Positions 33,151 through 44,722 of a stretch of 64,000 bases of DNA are shown here, one piece after another. Origin of the DNA: Ctena decussata (lineage: Eukaryota > Mollusca > Bivalvia > Lucinida > Lucinidae); assembly GCA_963989385.1 (NCBI GenBank), contig OZ022509.1:54355431-54419430 (forward strand), written 5' to 3'. The translations under genes and the position numbers were made by a program. A model generated the notes under the pieces. It searched no databases and was not told where the DNA came from. It saw nothing but the letters and a program-made list of their open reading frames with translations. Position 1 is the first letter of the stretch; each line of letters starts with the position of its first letter.

Positions 33151-34145
33151 ACACGCATTGACTGTGAAAAGAGAAGAATATACAGTCAACTCCCGATATC
33201 TCAAACACTGATATCTCAAAGTATCTTCTTATTTCAAAGAATAATTTCCTATTTCTACTTACATTTCAACTCCTTAATCTCACACTACTGATATATCAAA
33301 GTAAATTTTCTGGTACCAGGAAATTTACTTTGAGATATCAGTAGTTTGGGCTGAAATTCGACTTTGAGATATCGAGAGCTGACTGTACTTGAGTACCGTA
33401 AAAGTTCTAAAAATTGGGACACCTAAAATAATTACCATAATTGTCCTAAAAACGGAACAGTTTGGTTTTACAATGCAGTTATATGTCCAAAAGATGCAGA
33501 TGGAATGGCAAATAGTGTTGACCCTGATCAGACTGCTCCTTTTGGAGCAGTCTGATCTGGGTCTGCACTGCTTGCTCAGACCTATCTGTTCCAGTACATA
33601 GAATTTTCATAGTAGTTGCTGAGAACATCACCTGCTTATGTGTATAGTTTCCTTGCATATAACTTCCTTGCATATGTGTATAATTTGAGCACGGGTTTGG
33701 GTGGTAGCAAGTTAGAACTTCAGCATATACAGTATGCAACCAGTGAAGATCCACTGTAGATAGGAGCCCAGTAGCTCAATATGTTAAATGCTGGCCTGCT
33801 GATCTAGTGGTTTGAAGTTCGAGCCCTGCTGAAGGCAGAAATCTTCTTAACTGTGAAGGGGCTTCATTGCACATGGCCTTTCATTATTACCATTCCATCA
33901 TCATGATATGACAGAAATATTGTTAAAAAGGATGTAAAATCACAAGTTGTCCATTTCAGACCATTGACCATGCAGACAATGCTAAGATTGCACCTTTTCA
34001 TTCGTCATGTATTATTTGCTGTTTAGACTTGGATAATGACCATAGAGTGGCTATAGAAACTGACTGGATTTAACTAGACATGTCACAATATGATTTGTCA
34101 CAACACTGGTTGAATTATTTTCTTACATTTTAGTGAATCACACGT
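33151..34145. other. Intergenic repeats downstream of T8
   Basis: Family E repeat at 33185-33388 (TATCTCAAACxCTGATATC), a family L piece near 33405-33440, and a K-like hairpin at about 33515-33570 around AGACTGCTCC. No gene. Confidence 0.55.
33762..33905 (+). mobile_element. Possible SINE or tRNA-like fragment
   Basis: Reads GCCCAGTAGCTCAATATG and then GAAGTTCGAGCCC, spaced like Pol III A and B boxes, followed by GGGGCTTCATTGC. No target duplication was found. Confidence 0.45.
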
Positions 34146-34381
34146 GAGCAGAGACACAACAAAACCAACAATGTGGCTTGTGTGCCCAGTGAAGACTCAG
34201 ATCAGCCTTGGCAGCTGCCTAGTCTGACCAGAGTCTTCACTGTATGATTTACAGGTAGCTAAGGGTCTCTAGCTCCACGCCGACAGCAAAGACTCTGATC
34301 ACACTATACAGATGCCCAGGCTAATCTGAGTCTTCACTGGGCACACATGCCACTTTATTGGTTTTGTCGTGTTGTGGTTCA
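34146..34381. mobile_element. Palindromic MITE family C, copy 4
   Basis: Diverged copy, GAGCAGAGACACAACAAAAC to the near-complement. Confidence 0.8.
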
Positions 34382-35172
34382 AATTGTATTGTTACACCTT
34401 TGGATGCCATATTGATCAGTAAATTGTTTTAATAGCGAGTCTAAAATTAATATCATTTGGACATAAGTCATACCGAATTCAGAGTTTGATATACAATTTT
34501 AGCTTGTGTATTTGCTGAACAATCTAAATACCTGATGGTGTGTGGTCACTTATTGTTAAAATCCCTTTGATCACAGTAAATTACTATGAAAACGATCATA
34601 GTATAAAGAAACTACTTGCTGACACATTCAAGGAGCTTGCATTGTTTTAATTGTTTGATCTCTGTCATTTTGATGTGTATGTTACAAATATAAGAATAGA
34701 AAAGATGTAAAAATAGAAGTTTTTGCACTTAATGCGGTTAGCTTTATGATCGCCTACCAGGTAAAGAAGGCTAGTATTGTCGTACTACGCGTGTTGTTAT
34801 TTTATTTCTTGTTGTTTTGTGATCATTGTGTTTTAACACATTTTTTAACGAAAGTCAAAAGTGGAAATGTTTGTTTCAGTAAGACCATATCTAATCATCC
34901 ATTACTTTTCAACCTTGTTCAGCTGAGGTTCCTTGATAAAATGTTTTGCCTTTTTATTACATGTGCTATATTTATTCGGTTGCAAGACGGGAGTTTACAC
35001 TTACAAAATTACCACAAACATGTAAATTAGTCGTGTAAACTGTAGTTAAGATCCATCTTATAAAAGACACATCTAGATTTTTGGGATTGTTTGGCAGGAA
35101 AAAACCTTGTCTTTTAACTGAAGGAATACAGTAGGGCTGGTTTTTGCTAACTTATTTTTCTTCTCTTTATAG
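34382..35172. other. AT-rich DNA upstream of T9
   Basis: No supported gene. A 94-codon + frame at 34746-35030 is Phe/Leu-rich with no acceptor or family match. A TCTAGAT repeat piece is near 35050-35090. Confidence 0.5.
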
Positions 35173-35447
35173 GAAAACAAGAAGAGCCAAGCTCAGCTCT
35201 GAACAGAGGTGGCAATACCCATACACAGCTTGTGTACCATACAGGTTTGAGTTCACGACCAATTATAAGACACATGTGCACTTTTTGTGGAAAATTCTTT
35301 GACTGTAAATCGGCATTAGAAATGCACAACAGAGTTCATACAGGACACAGACCCTTTAAATGTGAGCTTTGTGAACGAGCTTTTACACAGAAAGGAAATC
35401 TCAGGTCTCATATGCTTACTCATATGGATAAATCAACCCTTGGCTGA
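35173..35447 (+). CDS. T9: two-finger C2H2 alternative terminal exon
   Basis: The acceptor is TTCTCTTTATAG, phase 1. The product has 91 residues. Finger 1 is 36-56 (CTFCGKFF), linker TGHRPFK, finger 2 64-84, then MDKSTLG and TGA. Helix positions are C,S,A,M and Q,G,N,S. The linker is Ser/Thr-rich with [10 protein letters not shown], close to T6 and T8. All zinc ligands are intact. Confidence 0.88.
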
Positions 35448-36354
35448 GAAAATATATGATTGTAAAATCTCAATATCGGGTCAGATAGATCTTAGCAAAA
35501 GGGCAGACAGATCAGACTGCTCCAAAAGGAGCAGTCTGATCAGTGTCTACACTTTTTGCCATTTAATCTGCGGTTATAGATGCATTAATGCCTTGAAAAA
35601 CGAAACTGTTTCAGTTTTGAGGGCAGTTATGAAAACTATATTAGATGATGTGTTTTAAGAATTCTGATGGTATAGGACTTTGCATTCAACTGAGAAAACT
35701 GGCTTACCTGTGCGTTCATTTTTACCAGGATCTTTACTGTTAGCAGATAGAAATTTAAAGTGTGTTATTTAAATCATAATTAGGATGCAGCTGCCAACTG
35801 AATTTGTTTGATATCCAGCATCGACATGAGAAAAGGTGGTGGGCACCCTTCCAAGTTCGGTGGCTTTTATTAAGTTCTCCAGTTACTTCAGCCACATAGA
35901 CGACACATTGCCAATATGTTTCTTTGAAAATGCATGAGCTTACTGTGTAATTGAGGTAAAATAAACAATTGCTGGCTTCTTAAAGTGAGCCCCACCAACT
36001 TAAGAGACCAGCCTGCAGGACCCGTTTGCAAAATGGGATAGACTGATATCACATCCATTCGTTTGGGGAATATCTGCACTCAAAATTGTCATTTGGGATA
36101 AAACTATCAATTTACCTCCCCAAATGACAATTTTTAAACATCATACACATTCTAATGCACATTGTCAGACATGTTTTTCACCTTTCAAAATGTACGTATT
36201 TGCACCCTACACAAGCAGTTTCAGCAAGGTAAAACCAGACATAAGCCTATTAGAAGAAGCCAATTTTTCAATCATTCTGCTACCTTGTAAGTAATCTTGC
36301 AAACAGTTTTGACTTTTATAAGGTTTCTTTTGCTGTCAGATTCTGTACCATGTT
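35448..36354. other. Intergenic DNA
   Basis: A hairpin at about 35508-35535 (AGACTGCTCC and complement). An inverted pair around CAAATGACAATTTT lies near 36085-36135. No gene. Confidence 0.5.
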
Positions 36355-36704
36355 TTATCATATGACGTCGCATCTGAGAGTGCAATAAAGCCATGCATTA
36401 AAAACGATAATCCACTAGTGGATTAAATATGCAAATTAGGTCGTAACGTTATACGTTGACGTCCATTAAAATGTCGCGTTTTCCAATGGCGAAATCGTGA
36501 CGTTTTAGTGTAAATTTTGTTGATAAAATGCGATTTCAGTGTCATATGATAAATAGAATCTTGCATTCGTGCTCCTGTATTATTGAATTTATTAAACTCG
36601 TTGGGGAAAACCGATAAGATGCTCGGCAAAGCCTCGCATCTTATCTTTTTCCCCAACTCGTTTAATAAATTCAATAATACATGAGCACTCATGTAAGATC
36701 CTCT
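36355..36704. mobile_element. MITE family I, copy 2
   Basis: Full-length copy matching 27893-28241. Confidence 0.85.
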
Positions 36705-37591
36705 ATATATTGTACTTTTGTTGTAACTGTGTAACTTATATGGAATAAATATTGTTTAAACCAACAATCTGGCTGTAACATGCTTTTGCAAATTGTCTCT
36801 CTGTCTTTCTCTTTCTGTCTCTGTCTTTCTCTCCCACCACCCCCTCCACCTTGACATAGACATAGATGTCAGATGTCTGAGGTCATGAATTTGGGTGACG
36901 ATGGCAGCACTGGACCTTACCCATGACACCAACAGCAATTTATAGCAGAATAAAGCACTGTAATAGAGACATAAAGAACAATATCACTATAATTTCTTCA
37001 CTCATTTCGTACATAATGACCTGCTGCTACAACACAAGTCTGTGAAGTTTACCCAGCATGGGTTCCATGATGGAATCCTGTCTTAATGTAAATGGGTATA
37101 CTTTCAGGGGAAGCAACTTTTCCATTTTTTTAGCCTCCCAGCTCAATGGGGTTCAACTTTAAAAGGAAAGAATTTGCTTCCTTAGAGCAAGTTCTTTCCT
37201 TTAAGAGAAGACCCCTTTTGGAAGGGTTTCATTAATTTATCCAGGTAGGAAAAAGAAGTCACAGTTGTTGTTTTCCATTGCAAAAAATGGCCATAAAAAA
37301 CTTGTAGGTATATCCATACACCTTAAAGCTTTATCTTTGATCAGTTTTCACACATACAGGCAACTCTCGATATCTGGGACAATGATATCTCCAAGTACCC
37401 CCTTATATCAAAGAATATAGTTAAGAAACATTTCTCATCTTTATTTACATTTCAACTCCTTTTATCTCAAACTACTGACATATTAAAGTAAATTTTCTGA
37501 GTCCAGAAAATTTACTCTGAAATATCAGTAGTTTGAGATGAACTTTGAATTTGAGATATTGAGAGCTGACTGTATTTTTTTCTATTTACAG
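36705..37591. other. Upstream region of T10, shared with T12 and T16
   Basis: From about 36850 the DNA resembles 43930-44520 and 54000-54480: GATGTCxGAGGTCAT, ATAAxGCACTGTAA, TTCCATGATGGAAtC, then the GGAAAGAATTTGC foldback (37155-37205) and GGAAGGGTTTC. A CT microsatellite is at 36795-36835 and a family E repeat at 37360-37575. Confidence 0.65.
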
Positions 37592-37851
37592 GAAGAAAAG
37601 AAGTTGCTAGATCAGCAGCAAACAGAATAAGCAACACATATACACCAGTCATCTATCAGGACACTCAGTATTCTGGACCCCTTATTAAACACTTATGCAA
37701 CACTTGTGGCAAATCTTTTGAATTCAAGTCGCATTTGGTGATGCATGAGAGAATACATACTGGGGACAAACCTTTCAAATGTGAATTTTGTGAGCGAGCT
37801 TTTACACAGAAAGGAAATTTGAGATCTCATATGATTACTCATATGAAATAA
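37592..37851 (+). CDS. T10: two-finger C2H2 alternative terminal exon
   Basis: The acceptor is TTTCTATTTACAG (AG at 37590-37591), phase 1. The product has 86 residues. The linker, residues 1-35, begins [14 protein letters not shown], the signature of the T10-T16 subfamily. Finger 1 is 36-56, TGDKPFK, finger 2 64-84, then Met-Lys-TAA. Helix positions are F,S,H,M and Q,G,N,S. There is no Met before the fingers except inside the helix, which fits an exon translated only after splicing. The stop overlaps AATAAA. Confidence 0.88.
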
Positions 37852-38026
37852 ACAAACATTGCATGTGCAAAGAGAAGACAATGCATGTACACGTGTGTAG
37901 CTGCTGAGAACACTGCCCCGCATATGTGTTTAGTTTGATCAGGGTTTTTGTTGTTACCTACATGTAATTAATCTTTTCCATATATGCAAGCTTTGAAGAC
38001 CCATTTCTGATCATCACATGCAGACG

Positions 38027-38640
38027 TTGCTGTGACTGATTTTTTTTCATTTGTTGTGTACATAGTCTGTTGTTTAGTCTAAGAAAACGAACATACGCTG
38101 TGACTGATTTTTTTTCATTTGTTGTGTACATAGTCTGTTGTTTAGTCTAAGAAAACGAACATACGCTGTGACTGATTTTTTTTTCATTTGTTGTGTACAT
38201 AGTCTGTTGTTTAGTCTAAGAAAACGAACATACGCTGTGACTGATTTTTTTTCATTTGTTGTGTACATAGTCTGTTGTTTAGTCTAAGAAAACGAACATA
38301 CGCTGTGACTGATTTTTTTTCATTTGTTGTGTACATAGTCTGTTGTTTAGTCTAAGAAAACGAATATACGCTGTGACTGATTTTTTTTCATTTGTTGTGT
38401 ACATAGTCTGTTGTTTAGTCTAAAAAAACGAACATACGCTGTGACTTATTTTTTTCATTTGTTGTGTACATAGTCTGTTGTTTAGTCTAAGAAAACGAAC
38501 ATACGCTGTGACTGATTTTTTTTCATTTGTTGTGTACATAGTCTGTTGTTTAGTCTAAGAAAACGAACATACGCTGTGACTGATTTTTTTTCATTTGTTG
38601 TGTACATAGTCTGTTGTTTAGTCTAAGAAAACGAACATAC
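38027..38640 (+). repeat. 68-bp tandem repeat, about 9 copies
   Basis: Unit starts near ACGCTGTGACTGATTTT, includes GTACATAGTCTGTTGTTTAG and ends AAAACGAACAT. Starts fall at about 38027, 38095, 38163, 38232, 38300 and so on. Copies are almost identical, differing mainly in T-run length, so expansion is recent. Confidence 0.93.
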
Positions 38641-39792
38641 CTAGAGTGACTATAGAGACTTACTGGAGTTTAAATAGCTTTGACACAGTATCTTCAGTTT
38701 TTAGTGTGTCTCAAATGTGCAGTATTTCTTTGGTTAAAAAAAAATTTCCTCTTCTATAACAATCTTAAAAAATCTAGATTCGTCTTATAAGATGGATCAA
38801 GATTTTGGATATTATTTTAGGACAGAAAACCCACTCCAAAGCATGATTTAGCTATTTAGGCTCATTCTAGAAGTGGAAAATACCACCTTATAGCTGAATA
38901 AATAGGATGTTAGTAACACCTTCCAATGTTGTAATATTTCAGACATGATATGAATAAATCATTTAGTAAGTCTAAAAAGAATTTGTATTATTTTGACATA
39001 AGTCATACCACATCCACATTCAGAGTCACGGATGAAATTTGTGGGGCAGCCTTAACTGAAGGTGACTCACAGTAAAATACAGTGAGAAAATAAAGTTGAG
39101 GACTAAATGACAATCTGGATCAGAGTAAAAAATATGGCCTGGCCCAGTCAAAGATGTTGGTTTTCAGGCACCAGCCTACTGGAACAGATTTAGGATGGAG
39201 CTGTAAATTTTGTCTATGCCTACACTCATCCTCTTGCAGTTAAAGATGGAAGCAGTGTTAAGGTCCATGATTACACTAAATATCTTGTATGGTATTTGTC
39301 AAATAGCATGTATGCATTTACATGTATTAGAATCTTTATATTGAATTTGAAGTGCCTAGGTCTACATCTATATCCTTATTTTTAAAACTTTAAATCAGAT
39401 TTTTGAACCATTTGCAAAAGTACTGTAAAGTTATGCTAACCATAAATCTGTCCACAACTTTCCAGAATTTGTAGACAGTTGATTGCTTGCTTAAATGCTG
39501 TTATTATAGCAATGTTTTGTTTAGGTTTACTTATCTGAATTGTTGCATTCTCAAAAATTAGAAACGATAATTCTATTAGTAAACATAGAAAAAAGTTACA
39601 GATCTTGCACCTTTAATGGTTTGACTTCGTAACAGTCAATATTTGTGAATTAATTTCCCATTTTTTATGGACACCAATATGCGTTTTGATTCTCATATTG
39701 AATCCAATTTTTATTTTTGTTATGAATATACTGGTTGGTTTTCAGTCTTTCACGCCATCTGAAGCTGAAGATGCTTTGGTATTGTATGTACT
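38641..39792. other. Gene-free AT-rich DNA
   Basis: A TCTAGATxxGTCTTATAAGA palindrome lies at about 38765-38810. Nothing else recognised. Confidence 0.5.
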
Positions 39793-40663
39793 GTTAAGGT
39801 GGTGATTAATGGTAAATGTAAAAATCTGCATAAAACCATAAAAAAGTAACATGTCTCCCTGAAAGTTAGCAGACTTCTTATTTTTGTTGTTCTTTACAGT
39901 TTAGAATACAAAACAGATGTACATGCTGCTTAAAAAAGTGTTTTTATAAGGAAAGATCAAAGGGTAATTTTCTGCGAATAAATCTGAAAAAATAATATCG
40001 TTATTGAAAATTTACGTAGTGCTGAAGGTGCATTATTGCATAATGAAGAGCGTCCTAGCAATTATTTATTCCAACTCTTTCTCAAATTGTAATCTAGACC
40101 AGATGAAAACGGTAGCTATTTCTCAAATGTTCAACCATGTACAAAGTAAATGTACACTGGACGCATTTATTAAATACAGGGTAGGCAAGCATACCTATGT
40201 TAACACCTACAATATACATAATACATTACTGACATGATCAGTGGTGTGTAGATGAAATTGTTCAACCTTGTTAAAATAGTCTCACCTGTCTCACCTGTGT
40301 GTTTTGACAAAATAATTTGGACACAGACTGCATCTTTTTTCATCTGCTCAGCCTGATAATGTGTGAAAGAGTTTGAAAAAATAATTGCTAGGACGCTCTT
40401 CATTATGCAACAAGGTACTCTAAGCACTAAGTATATTTTCAATAATGATATTATTTTTTCAGATTTATTTGCAGAAAATTACCCTTTGATCTTCTCTTAA
40501 AAAAATACTTTTTAACATTAACAAATGCTGCATTTTGGGATTCTAAATTATGAGAAACAACATACAGAAGGCATCTGCTAAGCTTTGGAAAGATCAGTTT
40601 TATTTTTAGTATTTTATGCAGATTTTTGTCTTTGTCCCAAATCAGTGATTATCACCACCTTAA
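39793..40663. mobile_element. 871-bp foldback element
   Basis: Begins TTAAGGTGGTGATTA and ends with the complement. The arms match, with gaps, over about 250-380 bp each (for example GATCAAAGGGTAATTTTCTG and GAGCGTCCTAGCAATTAT recur inverted). A transcript would form a long hairpin. No transposase. Confidence 0.8.
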
Positions 40664-40798
40664 ATGTTGAATGGGAAAACACAGTGTTTTCCGCTGATTT
40701 TATAAACAGGCCCCTTTGTACACAAGTGTCCAGTATGTGCACCCATAAAGGCTCATGAAGTTTTACCAATTTTTACATACTTTTTTTTCTATTTACAG

Positions 40799-41070
40799 GA
40801 GAAGAAGTGACAAGACCAGCTGCTAACAGAATCAGCAACAACTATACACAAATCATGTATCATGAAACACCAAGTTCTGGGTCACATACTGGACATTTGT
40901 GCAACATGTGCGGTAAATCTTTCAACTTCAAGTCGCAGTTGGTGACGCATGAAAGAATACACACTGGACACAAACCTTTCAAGTGTGCATTTTGTGAGCG
41001 AGCTTTTACACAGAATGGACACCTGAGATCTCATATGATTATCCATGTGAATAAAGCCGTACGTCCTTGA
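40799..41070 (+). CDS. T11: two-finger C2H2 alternative terminal exon
   Basis: The acceptor is TTCTATTTACAG, phase 1. The product has 90 residues: linker with the [12 protein letters not shown] signature, finger 1 35-55 (CNMCGKSF), TGHKPFK, finger 2 63-83, then VNKAVRP and TGA. Helix positions are F,S,Q,T and Q,G,H,S; finger 2 has Asn for the usual Lys at helix position 1. It is followed by decayed finger copies and is the counterpart of T15 in a duplicated block. Confidence 0.88.
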
Positions 41071-41740
41071 GTAAGAAACATTGGACACTTGTGGAACATG
41101 CTCTGCAAATTTTCTTATTTAACCCTTACAGCGCCAAAAATTAAAATTGTTGAATTGGCAAACAGTGTAGATCCAGATGAGGTGGCTCATTATGAGCCAC
41201 CTCATCTGAATCTACACTATTTGCCCTCTAGTGTTCAAATTCTCAATATAATGTCGCTTGGACGAAACATTTTTTGAAATTCTGCAGACGTAAAGTTTGT
41301 TGTGTGCTTTTTGGCGCATCAAGGGTCAAGTCACAGTGGGAGATGCACTAAGAAATAGATACAGGACACAAACTAAATAAGAATTTTGCGAGTGAGCTTT
41401 TACAAGGAAAGGAAATCAGAGATCTAATATGGTTACTTGTATGAAAAATCAGTTCCTAAATAAGAAATATTGGACACTTTTGCAATAGGTATGGTAATTC
41501 TTTTGACTTTGAGTGGCAGTTGGAGATGCACGAAAGAATACATACTGGGGACAGACCATTCAAATATGATTTTTGTGAGGGGACTTTTACAAAGATCTCA
41601 TATACATTTGTATTTACCTATTTGAATAAGTCTGTCCTTGAGGAAGAAATGTTTGAGACTTGTGTAACAAGTGAAACTGTGTTGCAAATTTTCTTTTTTA
41701 AGCTGGAAAAAGTAGATCACATATGTTTTCTCATGTGAAT
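41071..41740 (+). pseudogene. Decayed zinc-finger copies downstream of T11
   Basis: Broken copies of the T10-T16 type module. A finger 1 start is at 41080-41125, with Cys changed to Trp and Leu. Parts of fingers 1-2 are at 41335-41450. A better preserved copy is at 41470-41620 (CDF... lost, [12 protein letters not shown] kept). Further pieces run to 41740. Stops and frameshifts break all of them. A K-type hairpin inserts at 41157-41223. The same decayed series follows T15. Confidence 0.75.
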
Positions 41741-41741
41741 A

Positions 41742-42105
41742 CCGTATACACAATAATTTTCACGTCGTTCCATTTTTCGTGGTATTTCGCAATTGCTCAG
41801 AAACGGCAAATATTAAAAACACGAAATGATTTCCTGTTTCTTACAAATTACTATCAGTAGACTTAGCGTCCATATATTTTGTTTCTGTTTGCTACGGTAA
41901 AGTCTGGTACTTTTAATTTGAGGTTGTTCTTTCATTAACCTGCAGCTGCAGGTTAATGAAAGAACTAGCTCAAATGAAAATCAAGCAATTTTCATTTTTT
42001 GCGCATGTTGCTTACCACCAAAATTACAAATCGCGAAAATCAATGTTTATGTTTTTGCCTCTAAACTGCAAAAATTTGAACCTGCCAAAATTACCGTGTA
42101 TACGG
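41742..42105. mobile_element. TA-flanked MITE inside decayed fingers
   Basis: Ends CCGTATACACxATAATTTT and CAAAATTACCGTGTATACGG. TA lies on both sides (41740-41741 and 42106-42107). The paralogous block at about 52355-52375 has the unfilled site with one TA, so the boundaries are well defined. Confidence 0.88.
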
Positions 42106-42107
42106 TA

Positions 42108-42300
42108 AATCAGTTCTTGAATAAGAAATATTTGACAGTTACAAGAGCAACAACACCTGCAGCGGATCTGTCTTTTGACTCCAAGTTCCTGTTGGAGATG
42201 TACAAAAAAAAAATACATATTGGACACAAACCAGTCAAGTGAATATTTATGAGCAAGCAATTACACAGAAGAGCAATCTCAGGGTAGAAGATTATACTGA
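42108..42300 (+). pseudogene. Decayed zinc-finger copy, continuation
   Basis: AATCAGTTCTTGA... then a broken finger 1 (SFDSKF) and HTGHKP-like and [12 protein letters not shown] remnants. Continues the decayed series interrupted by the MITE. Confidence 0.7.
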
Positions 42301-42670
42301 ATACCATATTAGTCCTATTAAACACCCCGGCGGATGTTCCAATTTACGAAAAAGGGGTGTTCATTATTTTGAGCCTAAATTATAGTAAGTCAGCCACCGC
42401 CAAAATACCTCTAAAAACAGTACAAAAGGTGAATGCAAAGTAACTATTATTGTTTTCCTCCTTTCTCAGTAGAGATTGGGTCAAATCACAAAGAAAAGAA
42501 TTTGCTAAACTAGGAGCAAATTCTTTCCTTTAAGGGCAGACCCCATTTCAAAGAGATACCCCATCCAGAGAAGTAAATAGGAATTCATACAAGTTATTAT
42601 AACATTATTTTTGGAAAAGAAGCAGGGGGCGTTTATTAGAGCAGGAACAATTATTGGGATTAATAGGGTA
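42301..42670. mobile_element. MITE family G with foldback core, copy 3
   Basis: Left end CATATTAGTCCTATTAAA with ACACCCC; right end GGGATTAATAGGGTAT. The core 42496-42532 is the AGAATTTGC/GCAAATTCT hairpin. Confidence 0.65.
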
Positions 42671-42832
42671 TCGGGAAAAATAGAACTTAGCAAAAAAGCA
42701 AACTCATATCAGAGTGCCCCTCAAGGAGCAGTCTGATAGGTGTTTACACCTTTTGCCATTCCATATGCTTTTAGTAGACACTTCAGTACATTGAAAACCC
42801 CAGAATGTTCAGTTTTAGAACAGTTACAGTAC

Positions 42833-43155
42833 TGGGCCCAGTTGTTCAAAACTAATGACGTCGGTGGTTAACGTGACGTTAATATTTCAAACGTCAATAA
42901 TTCAAATATGCTAATATTTTTTGTTGAAAAAATGTGAGAAGCTTTTGCAAGTGCCAATATTATTTGTTGAAAAAAATGTGCCAATATTTTTTGTTGAAAA
43001 AATGTGAGAAGTTTTTGCCTTGCAAAAAGCTTCTCACATATTTTCAACAAAAACTATCGGTGTATTTGGCTATAAAGTCGTGAAACACTTGAAACACTTA
43101 ATGAGTTGACCTCTTAACGAGCTCGTTAGCATAATGATGCTTTGAACAACTGGGC
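42833..43155. mobile_element. MITE with GGGCCCAGTTGTTCAAA ends
   Basis: About 320 bp with terminal inverted repeats GGCCCAGTTGTTCAAA and TTTGAACAACTGGGCC. The interior has repeated TTTTTTGTTGAAAAAATGTG. Confidence 0.8.
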
Positions 43156-43972
43156 CATGGTAATTATTGTAGGTATTCCAATTTTTAGAATTTTTACTGT
43201 ATAGGACAATGCCACTTTTTACCTCCTACTGCCATATTACAATAAGTATGAGGATAAGTAGTAGTAGTATTTCAATTCTCATATCGACATTCCCCCCACA
43301 CCTCAGCGGAACGGGTCCATAGCCGCAGTAACGGGGTGCCAATCGTCCATCTGTTGTTGTCTATCGTTAGTCTGATTCATCCGTCAGTCGTGCTTATCAA
43401 GGCCCTATGGCTGCTGCATGCGTGGAAAAGGAGTACCTTAGCAGGGTCCCGGAAGGAGGATAAGAAATATGTCAGCTGTTAAATTGACTTTTTATTAATG
43501 TTTGGAGTTTGAAGATCATATCATCATATTTTATGTACAGTCAGCCCTCTATATAATGGCACTCATTACAACAGCAAAATTCTTTACATCATTTCAATTT
43601 GCACAAAATGGCTTTATTGTTCAAAATATGTATTCTTTATAACAGCAAATTCAGTTTAGCGTCAAAATGTTTGGGAACAAATGCTGTCGTTGTAAAGAGG
43701 GTCCACTGTATAATTGACTGTCAAACAGTGATTTACTTCTCAGTGGTTAGAGCTGAAATATTTCATATTCCTATTTTTCTTTTCAAACATTAAGCTACTT
43801 TGCAAAAATCCCTGCCAACAATTTTGACTGTAACATGTGTCAGGAAAAGCCTGTTGCCTGTCATTTATTTTTCGCTGTCTGTCTCATTTTCTCTGTGAAA
43901 TTAATAGAGTAAATTCAGAATAAAAATGGACATGGGAAGGTCAGACATCTGAGGTCATAAATTAACCCATTC
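43156..43972. other. Intergenic DNA duplicated at 52.9-54.0 kb
   Basis: GCCATATTACAATAAGTAxG and the GAGCTGAAATATTTCATATT segment (43740-43840) recur at 53185 and 53847. A repeat ending in GTACAGTCAGCCCTCTAT/GAGGGTCCACTGTA spans about 43536-43712. Confidence 0.6.
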
Positions 43973-44187
43973 CATTTGGGATACCTCTTTAGGGGTATCT
44001 GGGCAAACAGTTTGGATCCAGATCAGGCCCCACAAACGTGGGGCCTGATTTGAGATCCAAACTGTTTGCTGCCTAGACATCATTTCTACAAGAGTTAGTT
44101 AGACCAGTATTGTCAAAATATTCTTGATTTTAGATGCAGACAACAATTTCAGCAGACAACAAAAAATACCCAGAATGCAATGGGTTA
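43973..44187. mobile_element. Palindromic MITE family D, copy 2
   Basis: Same family as 13229-13446, opposite orientation. Confidence 0.8.
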
Positions 44188-44722
44188 AGCCGCAGCTGTT
44201 TGTTACAGAATAAGGCACTGTAACAGAGGCGTATGATACCGTATTTAATTCCTTAAATGACATATCATAATAATCTTTGAAACGTACCCAGCTGTGGTTC
44301 CATGACGGAAACATCTGCCTTAAGGTAAATTAGTACACCATCAGGGGAAGCAACTCATCCATTTCTTTAATTGCCTCCACTCTCAGTGGGGCTCAACTCT
44401 TAAAGGAAAGACTTTGCTCCCATAGGAGCAAATTATTTCCTTTAAGAGAGGACCCTTTTTGGAAGGGTTTCGTTGGTCAGGTAGGTAAACAAGAGGTCAC
44501 AAAAATTATCCCCCTTTGCAAAAATGGCGGAAAAGCATGGAGGTCTATCCATCCCAGCAGGCACATGACGTCGTAATGACGTCGCACTGACGTTGATGCG
44601 ACGTGATGACGTCGCATCAACGTCAGTACGACGTCATATCAACGTCATGTGCCCGCTGGGATGTGCCATCAGGCTTTCGAAGTTTTACTGATTTTCACAC
44701 ACATTTTATTTTCGATTTTCAG
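44188..44722. other. Upstream region of T12
   Basis: Shared with the T10 and T16 upstream regions, including the AGGAGCAAATT foldback at 44402-44442. A separate palindromic MITE lies at 44551-44663. Confidence 0.65.
44551..44663. mobile_element. TGACGTC-rich palindromic MITE
   Basis: Ends CATCCCAGCAGGCACATGAC and near-complement. The interior has about ten GACGT motifs, including TGACGTC, which match the core of CRE sites. A diverged relative is at 60748-60860. Confidence 0.8.

Noticed and set aside
34746..35030. 94-codon hydrophobic + frame
   Set aside because: No acceptor, no recognised domain, Phe/Leu-rich as expected from T-rich DNA.
37693..37923. Minus-strand frames opposite the zinc-finger exons
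   Set aside because: Antisense shadows of conserved finger codons, seen opposite several exons (also 40882-41088 and 46688-46963).
38027..38640. CRISPR-like array
   Set aside because: Units are contiguous with no unique spacers, and the genome is animal; a minisatellite.
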